Part shown: positions 46,219 to 53,255 of the stretch, piece after piece
How positions within the stretch are numbered: position 1 is the stretch's first letter
How the letters are laid out: each line of letters opens with the position of its first letter
DNA from: Micromonospora terminaliae
GTDB lineage: Bacteria > Actinomycetota > Actinomycetes > Mycobacteriales > Micromonosporaceae
Reading direction: 5' to 3'
Assembly (NCBI RefSeq): GCF_009671205.1
Contig: NZ_CP045309.1
Span: 2,108,001 to 2,172,000 of the forward strand
DNA: 64,000 bases
Notes under the pieces: model-generated
Databases searched by the model: none
What the model was told of the DNA's origin: nothing
What the model saw: only the letters and a program-made list of their open reading frames with translations
Made by a program: the position numbers and the translations under genes

Positions 46219-47580
46219 CTAGCGGATCAGGCCACCGGTGGACTCGGGCTGCGGCTCATCGGTGTTGATGAGCGAGGGCGGCCCGGCCGCGATGCCCTCC
46301 TCGGGCTCGCGGCTGGACGCACGGGCGTCGGCCAACACGTCGGCAGGGACGTGCTGCTCGAGGAATCGCCGCGCCAGCCGAGTCGACGGGTGCACGCCGA
46401 TGGTGGCCACCACGATGATGCCGGCGATCACCAGCCAGCCGCTGGCGCCCCAGTTCATCGCGAGGAAGGTGTACACCGCCGGCGCCCATACCTTGCCCAG
46501 GGTGCCGCTCAGTTCGGCGGCGCCCTGGTAGGCGCCGCGCTGACGCGGGTCCATCAACTCGGCCTCGAACGACCAGCTGGCGGCCGAGAGGTATAGCTCA
46601 GCCCCGGTCACGGTGACGTGACCCAGCCAGACCAGCGAGATCGTGACCCAGCCGACGGTGTCGTGGGTCGCCAGCGTGATCAAACACGAGAGCACGAAGA
46701 AGGCGGACGACACCCGAACCGCCTTCAGCGCGGTCGGCACGTCCTCAACGCCGCGGGCCGCCGCCATCGGCAGGAAGATGCACATCACCGTGTTGGTGCC
46801 GAACAGAAAGGCCAGCAGCACCCGGGGGGCGTCGGTCTGTTCCACCAGCCACAGCGGAATCACGATGTTGAGTAGCACCTGGTTGGTCCAGAAGACCCCG
46901 GTGAAGAACGTCGTGAGGAGCCAGCCGGGGTTGCGCAGCGGTCCGGGCCCGGGGATCTTCGCCTTGCGGTCCTGCGGGGTGCGGTCGTCGTGTGAGGCCC
47001 GCGGCAGTCGGCCGATTGCGGCAGCGTTGACGAGGAAGACCACTGTCGTGAACCAGGGCAGCGCGTGGAGGACGTCGTTGGAGTGGAACGCCAGCGCGAA
47101 GCCACCCATCAGGGAGCCGAGGGTGAAGCCGAGGTTGAGCGCGGAGTACATGTAGGCGCGTGATTGCACCCGCTCGTTCGGCGGCAGTGCGTCGATCGTG
47201 TACGCGCCGTGCGCCGCGTTGCCGAGGGCGCCGATGACCTCCATGCCGACGGCCATGGCGACGTAGCCCTTGAAATCGGTGATGAGCGGCCACACCGCGA
47301 ACATCGCCGCCTGCCCGGTCGCGCTGACGGCCCACATCTTCTTCGGCCCGAAGCGGTCGACCAGCTTGCCCATCGGCAGTGCGGCCAGGAAGGCGGCGAT
47401 GCCAGCGAACGTCAGGCCGAGACCGACCTGACCGGCGGACAGCCCGACGATCTTGGTGAAGAACACGGCCGATCCGGTCATGAAGGTGCCCTCACCGAGG
47501 GCGAAAAGGAGTGACTGGGCAGCGAGCTGGCCGGCGAGAGGCGACGGGGGGCGCGCTCGGCGGAGGACGGCGGCGATCAT
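46219..47580 (-). CDS. MFS transporter
   Basis: 453 residues from ATG 47580. Twelve hydrophobic segments are visible. The loop after TM2 reads ALPMGKLVDRFGPKKMW, a good motif A. A central loop (RASHDDRTPQDRKAKIPGPG) separates the halves, and the C-terminus is a long cytosolic tail (DARASSREPEEGIAAGPPSL). The pattern is that of an exporter. A perfect 16-bp palindrome lies 23 bp upstream of the start, so a repressor probably controls it, though none is encoded next to it. Substrate unknown. It converges with PhzF. Confidence 0.9.
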   Translation of the reverse strand: MIAAVLRRARPPSPLAGQLAAQSLLFALGEGTFMTGSAVFFTKIVGLSAGQVGLGLTFAGIAAFLAALPMGKLVDRFGPKKMWAVSATGQAAMFAVWPLITDFKGYVAMAVGMEVIGALGNAAHGAYTIDALPPNERVQSRAYMYSALNLGFTLGSLMGGFALAFHSNDVLHALPWFTTVVFLVNAAAIGRLPRASHDDRTPQDRKAKIPGPGPLRNPGWLLTTFFTGVFWTNQVLLNIVIPLWLVEQTDAPRVLLAFLFGTNTVMCIFLPMAAARGVEDVPTALKAVRVSSAFFVLSCLITLATHDTVGWVTISLVWLGHVTVTGAELYLSAASWSFEAELMDPRQRGAYQGAAELSGTLGKVWAPAVYTFLAMNWGASGWLVIAGIIVVATIGVHPSTRLARRFLEQHVPADVLADARASSREPEEGIAAGPPSLINTDEPQPESTGGLIR

Positions 47581-47602
47581 CAGCGAGGATTCTGCGGAAC
47601 CT

Positions 47603-47618
47603 CACGACAATTGTCGTG
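47603..47618. promoter_or_regulatory. Perfect 16-bp palindrome upstream of the MFS gene
   Basis: CACGACAATTGTCGTG is perfectly symmetrical and ends 23 bp before the MFS start. Position and symmetry suit a repressor operator. The regulator family cannot be told from this site alone. Confidence 0.6.
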
Positions 47619-47839
47619 CGATTTTCCGGCACGGCGGCGGTCGCGCTACCGTCCGCCCGGCTACGACCACCCACTCAGAAACAGGCCCGGCCGGATGTGA
47701 GCCTTCCGTCGACCACGCCGATCATGCCGGACGGCCAAGCCATCGATATGCCACACGTAGAGCGGAGCAACGTCGGCTGTTGGGCGACTGGCGCGACGTC
47801 GATGCCGCGCTGGCCGCGACCACGGGCCTCAGCCTGACG
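47619..47839. other. Short intergenic region
   Basis: Between the MFS operator and the end of the candidate immunity gene. Nothing else recognised. Confidence 0.35.
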
Positions 47840-48334
47840 TCAGTAGGGCAGCTCACGCCCGAGGTGCCGGGCGTACGCGCGGTGTGCGGCGAGGATGGCC
47901 GCCAGCCACCGGGCCATCATCTCGTCGGCCCGCAGCAGCTCCGAGGTCTCCACCTCGAAGGACTCCCGGTCGTAGTGGAACGCGGACGCGACACCCGGCT
48001 GCTCGGCGAGTGCCTTCTCGATCAGGTCCTCACGGATGTGGCCCATGCTCGGCTGGACGAGGTGGCCCACCTCGTCGGCGAACCCGAGCCCCCAGTGCAG
48101 GCCGCTACCGGTCGACACGTAGACCTGCTCCGTCAGCGCGAGGCGGCTGATCGGATGCTCCTCCCGCGTCTCGTCCGGACCGGCCAGCGCGATCAGCTCG
48201 GCCGGGAACGCCTCGAGAACAGCGGCGACCGCGGGAAGGCCGGCCAGCTGGTCGCCGCGGTAACCGACATTGCCCTGGTTCGCGGAGCCGGTCCTCGGCT
48301 CGATGCCCGGCACTGCGAAAGGCGAAGAGGTCAT
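47840..48334 (-). CDS. Hypothetical cytosolic protein, candidate immunity partner of the upstream nuclease toxin
   Basis: 164 residues from ATG 48334 with GAGGAC nine bases upstream. It reads PGIEPRTGSANQGNVGYRGD, LPAVAAVLEAFPAELIALAG, HWGLGFADEVGHLVQPSMGH and ends ADEMMARWLAAILAAHRAYA with a basic tip. No signal peptide or membrane segment. I do not recognise a named family. It lies 67 bp after the stop of the secreted toxin gene on the same strand, where immunity genes normally sit, and being cytosolic suits a nuclease target. A hairpin lies between the two genes. Alternatively it is an unrelated gene. Confidence 0.75.
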   Translation of the reverse strand: MTSSPFAVPGIEPRTGSANQGNVGYRGDQLAGLPAVAAVLEAFPAELIALAGPDETREEHPISRLALTEQVYVSTGSGLHWGLGFADEVGHLVQPSMGHIREDLIEKALAEQPGVASAFHYDRESFEVETSELLRADEMMARWLAAILAAHRAYARHLGRELPY

Positions 48335-48363
48335 TTCTGCGTCCTCACATACGGGGTCCGGGG

Positions 48364-48394
48364 GTGCGGGCCGGGCACGTGGCCCGGCCCGCAC
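48364..48394 (-). terminator. Perfect 13-bp hairpin between toxin and downstream gene
   Basis: GTGCGGGCCGGGC and GCCCGGCCCGCAC around the 5-base loop ACGTG, starting seven bases after the toxin stop. It is a strong intrinsic terminator candidate, leaving only 30 bp before the next start, too little for a normal promoter unless it lies inside the hairpin. Confidence 0.7.
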
Positions 48395-48401
48395 GCTGTG
48401 A

Positions 48402-50696
48402 TCAGTCCGCCGGGAAATGGATAGTGTAGGTGATGTTGTTCCTCTTGAGGCAGTTGAACAGATCCTCGGACATGCCGAGGTCGTTCACGTTGGGCTGACC
48501 GCTGCCGCTCGCCACGAAGTGCCAGTGGACCTTCTTGACACCCTTGCCCTTCATCTTGTCCTTGTTGGCTTCCTTGATCGTGTCCTGGTTGGCGGGATTC
48601 TGGTACCAGGCGTCCTTCTCGCACTGGTCGACCTGCTCCTGGATCCGATCATCGGCGAACGCGAAGCCGGTCTTGACCTCGTGGAAGATCCAGCCCTCGT
48701 CGGTTTCTTCGGCGTAGTCGACGTCGCGGCCGCCCTTGAAGTCAGGGTGGTCCGGCTTCTTGACGCCGAAGTCCCGCAAGCCGGGGCGGCCGATGCCCTG
48801 CATCATGTCGGCGAAGTTGATCTCGCCGCTCTGCCAGCCGTACGCCCAGTCGACCTTCGGGCCGTTCTCGTGCAGCCCGTCGGGGTCGGTCATCATCTCG
48901 TGCAGCCGCTTGAGGTCGGTTCGCTTGCCGTTGAGCAACCGGTCGAAGTTCGCCTTGGAGACCCGGCTGCTGGACGCCGTCGCGACGAAGCCGGCCGGCT
49001 CCTCGACCTGCTCGACGATCAGGTAGTTCCAGACCTCGGGCATGATGAGCTCGTAGGTGAGCTCCTTGACCGAGTCCGGGATCTTGTCGTACTTGGCGAC
49101 GTAACGCGCCGCGCCCATGAGCCGGTGCGCGTACTTGTTGACGAACTTGGCGACCTTGGCCGGGATGGAGACCGCGTCGCCGACGTACGGGATGACGCCG
49201 AGGATGCTCAGGCCGGCGCTGACCCATTCGGCGTGGATGAGCGCCGCGACGGTGTCGCGGATGTCAGCGAGACCACCGAGAATCCAGCCGACCACCGGGA
49301 TGACGCTCAGTCCGCCGCCGCAGAGGTTGCCGGCGAGCCACGCCATCGAGTCCTTCTCAGCGAAGTCACCGGCGAACATCCCCAGCAGAAAGTCGGTGAC
49401 GTACGTCCACTTGCTGATCTGCTCGTCGAACTGGCCCGGGTGCAGGCCCTGCGACTCGGCGTTGGCGACTTCGTAGTCGTCGCGCAGGCCGTCGTTGTCG
49501 GTGTCCTGGAACAGCGCGCTGATCAGGTAGTCGAGCTCGACGCTGTCGGAAAGGCCGTCGCCGTCGGTGTCGGGCTTTGTCGGGTCGGAGCCGTTGTTCT
49601 CCTCGGTGAAGTCCGGCACCCCGTCGCCGTCGGTGTCGATGTCGGTGGGCACGGGTTCGATCGGCGGGACGTCGCCCGGCGCCGGAGGGGCACGCGGCTG
49701 GTCGGCGACGAGCGGGTTGCTGCCCTGGGCCACCTCGGCGCCGTCAGTGGCTCCGTCGCCGTCGGTGTCCGGGTTGGTGGGTGAGGTGCCCAGGTCCTGC
49801 TCTTGCAGGTTGGTGAGGCCATCGCCGTCGACGTCCTCCGCACCGTCGGCGATCGAGTCCTGGTCGGTGTCGACCGCGTTGGGTCGGGTCCAACCCGTCA
49901 GTTCGGTGATCTCGAACTTGTCGGTCAGTCCGTCACCGTCGGAGTCGACCAGCAGCGGGCTGGAGCCGAACCGCAGCTCCACCACGTCGACCACGCCGTC
50001 GTTGTCGTGGTCGCCGCTGTAGGTGATGCCGAGCCGGGTGAGCACGTTGAAGCCGCTCGACCAGGCGTTCCCGGCCTGAATGGTCGCCGGCTCCGGGTTG
50101 GCCTTGGCGAGCATGTCGTCGGATTTGGCCAGGTTGACCTTGGCCGCATCCAGGTCCGCGAACGCCTCGGTCAGCCCCGCCGGGGCGGGCGCGGGCGGCG
50201 GACTGGCCCGGAACGGGCCGATCGTCGCCTCAGCGTCCTGGATCGCCGCGTCAGCCAACAGTCGGACCCCGGTGAGGGTCTCCACCAACGCCCTGACGTG
50301 CGCCTGCTCGGCCTCGCCGCTGGGCGGGCTCGCACCATTCATCCGGCCCTTGAGGAACGCCTCAAGGTGCTCCAGGTTGTCGAACGCGACCTCACCATCG
50401 GCGGCGCTCTTCAAGCGGGCGCCGTCGAAATACCGGCTGCCGACATCCGCCAGTACCGTGTCGATCCGGCTGTCGCCCAACCCGGCACCGACAAACGGGC
50501 GCAAGGCCTGCGTAGCCTCCGTGACGTAAACCTTCGCGTCACGCGTGTACTTGGCGGTGGGGATCTTCGCGACCTCCACCTCCCACAGGCGGCCCGACCC
50601 TGCCGACGCCGGGGCGGCAACGAGCGCCACCTGCGCGGCAACCAGGGCCGCAACCACCGCGGCAAGTCTGGACCGCCATCGTCTTTTGTGTCTCAC
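48402..50696 (-). CDS. Secreted polymorphic toxin: Ca-binding repeats, pre-toxin segment, PD-(D/E)XK-like nuclease tip
   Basis: 764 residues from GTG 50696 (GGAGGT upstream; GTG 50702 would sit on the ribosome site). Signal peptide VRHKRRWRSRLAAVVAALVA ending near APASA. Helical region to about 225. Thrombospondin type 3 repeats at about 229-405 with many DxDxDGxxD loops (DSDGDGLTDKFEI, DTDGDGVPDFTEE). A hydrophobic pre-toxin segment at about 460-520 (LSVIPVVGWILGGLADIRD, GVIPYVGDAVSIPAKVAKFV) typical of polymorphic toxins. The tip has DVDYAEE near 659, FHEVKTG near 674 and a following Gln helix (RIQEQVDQCEKDAW), the layout of restriction-endonuclease-like toxins. It is probably exported and acts on nucleic acid of competitors. 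The tip is A/T-richer than the body (33 of 60 G/C at 48541 against 51 of 60 at 50161). Confidence 0.85.
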   Translation of the reverse strand: MRHKRRWRSRLAAVVAALVAAQVALVAAPASAGSGRLWEVEVAKIPTAKYTRDAKVYVTEATQALRPFVGAGLGDSRIDTVLADVGSRYFDGARLKSAADGEVAFDNLEHLEAFLKGRMNGASPPSGEAEQAHVRALVETLTGVRLLADAAIQDAEATIGPFRASPPPAPAPAGLTEAFADLDAAKVNLAKSDDMLAKANPEPATIQAGNAWSSGFNVLTRLGITYSGDHDNDGVVDVVELRFGSSPLLVDSDGDGLTDKFEITELTGWTRPNAVDTDQDSIADGAEDVDGDGLTNLQEQDLGTSPTNPDTDGDGATDGAEVAQGSNPLVADQPRAPPAPGDVPPIEPVPTDIDTDGDGVPDFTEENNGSDPTKPDTDGDGLSDSVELDYLISALFQDTDNDGLRDDYEVANAESQGLHPGQFDEQISKWTYVTDFLLGMFAGDFAEKDSMAWLAGNLCGGGLSVIPVVGWILGGLADIRDTVAALIHAEWVSAGLSILGVIPYVGDAVSIPAKVAKFVNKYAHRLMGAARYVAKYDKIPDSVKELTYELIMPEVWNYLIVEQVEEPAGFVATASSSRVSKANFDRLLNGKRTDLKRLHEMMTDPDGLHENGPKVDWAYGWQSGEINFADMMQGIGRPGLRDFGVKKPDHPDFKGGRDVDYAEETDEGWIFHEVKTGFAFADDRIQEQVDQCEKDAWYQNPANQDTIKEANKDKMKGKGVKKVHWHFVASGSGQPNVNDLGMSEDLFNCLKRNNITYTIHFPAD

Positions 50697-50760
50697 TGAC
50701 ACCTCCGTCTATCCGTTAACCAATCAAGATCCTTAAGTATATTTACCAGGATGAGTGTCC
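50697..50760 (-). promoter_or_regulatory. A/T-rich promoter of the nuclease toxin gene
   Basis: On the minus strand, TATACT (50741-50736) lies about 40 bp before the toxin start, within the A/T-rich stretch GGTAAATATACTTAAGGATC. A consensus-like -10 in a very GC-rich genome is notable; no clear -35 was assigned. Confidence 0.5.
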
Positions 50761-50879
50761 GAAGTACCCACAGGAACTACTGGTCTAAAATGGACAGACC
50801 CGTGCGGGACTGACCGATTCACGCTGGCGCTTCGAAGATTTGTTCCAAACCGGCAAGGGCCAGCCGCGATCCGTCAGAC

Positions 50880-50998
50880 GGTTCTGATCCCCGGTTGTCC
50901 TTTTCGGCCTGAGCGCTTCATCCCTCGTCGTCGACACGGGCGTCGGCTTGCTGCTCCTCGGCTACGCGATGATGGCGCTGTTCCGAATGAGGGTGTAG
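50880..50998 (+). pseudogene. C-terminal scrap of a membrane protein
   Basis: Plus-strand codons VLFGLSASSLVVDTGVGLLL, LGYAMMALFRMRV end in TAG 50998. The hydrophobicity suggests the end of a transporter or similar. No start or upstream part is present, and it abuts the oxidase fragment on the other strand. Confidence 0.3.
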
Positions 50999-51365
50999 CC
51001 CCGCTGACCTGCTCGGTGCACGGCGCGAACCTGGCCAGCCCGGCCGCCCAGGGTGGCGTTGCGTCGCCCCAGTCGCTTACCAGCCGGCCTCGCCTGATGG
51101 GCACCCCCGAGCGGGGATCCGCCGCGAGAGCGGCGAACTCGGCCTCACCGGCCCGGCTCCACCGGGTGGCCGGGTCGTCCGGACCGGTGATCGTCGGTCC
51201 GCACATGGCGCCGGCCACCGCCGAGGTGGTCCACTCGACCGGATCGGCGGTCCGGACCAGCACCGCCAGGCCGGCCTCCGCCAGGCAGACGGCGGTGGTG
51301 AGGCCGATGACGCCGCCACCGACGACGACGGCGTCGGGGCGGGCCGTACGTTGCGTCAGATCTGC
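50999..51365 (-). pseudogene. D-amino-acid oxidase-type flavoprotein, N-terminal fragment
   Basis: PDAVVVGGGVIGLTTAVCLA (Rossmann FAD motif), EAGLAVLVRTADPVEWTTS, AVAGAMCGPTITGPDDPATR, GRLVSDWGDATPPWAAGLAR and APCTEQV follow the first 120 residues of a DAO-like oxidase. The remaining two thirds (substrate domain and C-terminal FAD-binding) are absent, and after APCTEQ the sequence is unrelated. The original enzyme would have deaminated a D-amino acid. It is non-functional as seen. Confidence 0.68.
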
Positions 51366-51489
51366 GCCCCTCCGACAGTGCAGCACAGCGGGAAACCGTG
51401 TGCAGCGCACGCGCCGATGAGGCGTACGGGACCCGCGGCGCAGGTGTCCACGGCCGCCGCGGGGGGCTGCCCGCTCACCTGCAACCAAA

Positions 51490-51515
51490 TTTGTTAAGTA
51501 GCTTGCCTTACCAAA
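51490..51515. promoter_or_regulatory. Putative operator of the chitosan locus, upstream of the GH20 gene
   Basis: TTTGTTAAG, eight bases, CTTACCAAA: an imperfect inverted repeat (8 of 9 pairs). The left half and spacer recur upstream of the sugar ABC importer (60050-60075), reading TTTGTTAAGYAGCYTRCCT in both. It lies about 90 bp before the GH20 start, and TTGACT at 51530 may be the -35 of the promoter. Likely bound by the ROK regulator. Confidence 0.65.
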
Positions 51516-51605
51516 AGATGGCCGCTAACTTGACTGCTAGCGACGAAGGTCGATGCGCGGTCGGCGTCCGGCTTCCTGCGGCATCGCCCGGGTGCGGAGG
51601 CAGTC

Positions 51606-53204
51606 ATGACCACCGGCGGCGTACGTCTGCTCACCACCACAGTCATCCTTGCGCTCACCGGCGGTTGGGGCGCGCCCACCGCTCCCGCCGCCGTCCAGGC
51701 GTCATCCGTCTCGTTCACGTCCGTCGTACCGGCGCCGGTCGTCACCGCGCCGGCAAGCGGCGTCACCCACCAGATCACCGCGACGACGACGATCTACACC
51801 GAGCCCGGTTCGCCCGCGGCGGCGCAGATCGCCGGGCAGCTCGCCGCCCTGCTCCGCCGCTCGACCGGCTATACCCTGCCGGTCGTCGACGCCCCCAGCA
51901 CGACCCCGACGGACGGCATCGCCCTGCTGTTGTCCGGGGCGCCGCCGGCCGCCGGCAGCGAGGGCTACCAGCTGGACGTCAGCGCCCCGTCGATCGCGGT
52001 ACGTGCCAACCAGCCGGCGGGTCTGTTCGCCGGCGTCCAGACGCTGCGTCAACTGCTGCCACCCGCCGCGGAGAGCGCGACAGCCCAGCCCGGGCCCTGG
52101 GAGATCGCGGCCGGCCACATCCTCGACTATCCGCGGTTCTCCCATCGGGGCGCCATGCTCGACGTTGCCCGGCACTTCCTGCCGGTCCCGGTGGTCGAGC
52201 GCTACATCGACGAGATCGCGCTCTACAAGGTCAACCGCCTGCATCTGCACCTCTCCGACGACCAGGGCTGGCGTATCGCCGTCAACAGCTGGCCCAACCT
52301 CGCCGTCTACGGCGGGAGCACGCAGGTCGGCGGCGGCACGGGCGGGTACTACACCCAGGACGAATACCGGCAGATCGTCGCCTACGCCGCCGCCCGTTAC
52401 GTCATGATCATCCCGGAGATTGACATGCCGGGCCACACCAACGCCGCACTCGCCTCGTACGCGGACCTCAACTGCGACGGCGTGGCCCCGAAGCTCTACA
52501 CCGGCACCCGGGTCGGGTTCAGCTCGCTCTGCGTCAGTAAGGAACTCACCTACACCTTCCTCGACCAGGTCCTGGGTGAGATCGCCGGGCTGACACCCGG
52601 CGCCTACCTGCACATCGGTGGCGACGAGGCGAGCTCCACCACCGCCACGGACTACAGCACCTTCATGAACCGGGCCCAGCAGATCGTCGCCGCCCACGGG
52701 AAAACCGTTGTGGGCTGGCACGACGTCGTCCACGCCCCGGCCCTGCCGTCGACCGTCGCCCAGTACTGGGGAACCACCACCGCCGACGCCGCGGTAGCCA
52801 CCGCCGCCCAAAACGGCACCAAGATCATCATGTCCCCGGCCAACCGCGCCTACCTCGACATGAAGTACAACTCCCGCACCAAACTGGGCCAGCGCTGGGC
52901 CGGCTTCATCGACGTGCAGGACGCATACGGCTGGGACCCGGGCGCCTACCTCTCCGGCGTCGGCGAAACGTCGGTGCTCGGAGTCGAGGCGCCGCTGTGG
53001 ACTGAGACCATCCAGTCGCTGGCCGACGTCGAGTACATGGCCTTCCCGCGCCTGCCGGCCATCGCCGAGCTCGGCTGGTCACCGGCGAGCACCCATGACT
53101 GGACGTCGTTCAACCAGCGGCTCGGTGCTCAGGGCCCACGCTGGCGCGTCATGGCGATCAACTACTACCACTCCACCCAGGTGTCCTGGCCCACCGGAGC
53201 TTGA
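51606..53204 (+). CDS. Secreted beta-N-acetylhexosaminidase, GH20 family
   Basis: 532 residues from ATG 51606, with GGAGG six bases upstream. Signal peptide LLTTTVILALTGGWGAPTAP. A GH20b-like N-terminal domain (TYTEPGSP region, GYQLDVSAPSIAVRANQPAG, LFAGVQTLRQLLPP) precedes the barrel: RGAMLDVARHFLPVPVVERY, LHLHLSDDQGWRI, IPEIDMPGHTNAALASY. The catalytic Asp-Glu pair is D340-E341 in HIGGDEASS. The barrel ends with APLWTETIQSLADVEYMAFP and RLPAIAELGWSP. It removes terminal GlcNAc from chito-oligosaccharides outside the cell. An exo-glucosaminidase gene follows after 51 bp, probably co-transcribed. Confidence 0.93.
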   Translation: MTTGGVRLLTTTVILALTGGWGAPTAPAAVQASSVSFTSVVPAPVVTAPASGVTHQITATTTIYTEPGSPAAAQIAGQLAALLRRSTGYTLPVVDAPSTTPTDGIALLLSGAPPAAGSEGYQLDVSAPSIAVRANQPAGLFAGVQTLRQLLPPAAESATAQPGPWEIAAGHILDYPRFSHRGAMLDVARHFLPVPVVERYIDEIALYKVNRLHLHLSDDQGWRIAVNSWPNLAVYGGSTQVGGGTGGYYTQDEYRQIVAYAAARYVMIIPEIDMPGHTNAALASYADLNCDGVAPKLYTGTRVGFSSLCVSKELTYTFLDQVLGEIAGLTPGAYLHIGGDEASSTTATDYSTFMNRAQQIVAAHGKTVVGWHDVVHAPALPSTVAQYWGTTTADAAVATAAQNGTKIIMSPANRAYLDMKYNSRTKLGQRWAGFIDVQDAYGWDPGAYLSGVGETSVLGVEAPLWTETIQSLADVEYMAFPRLPAIAELGWSPASTHDWTSFNQRLGAQGPRWRVMAINYYHSTQVSWPTGA

Positions 53205-53255
53205 CCGCCGCGCCACTCGCGGCGCACCGCCTTGATCACATCGAGGAGGCCAACC

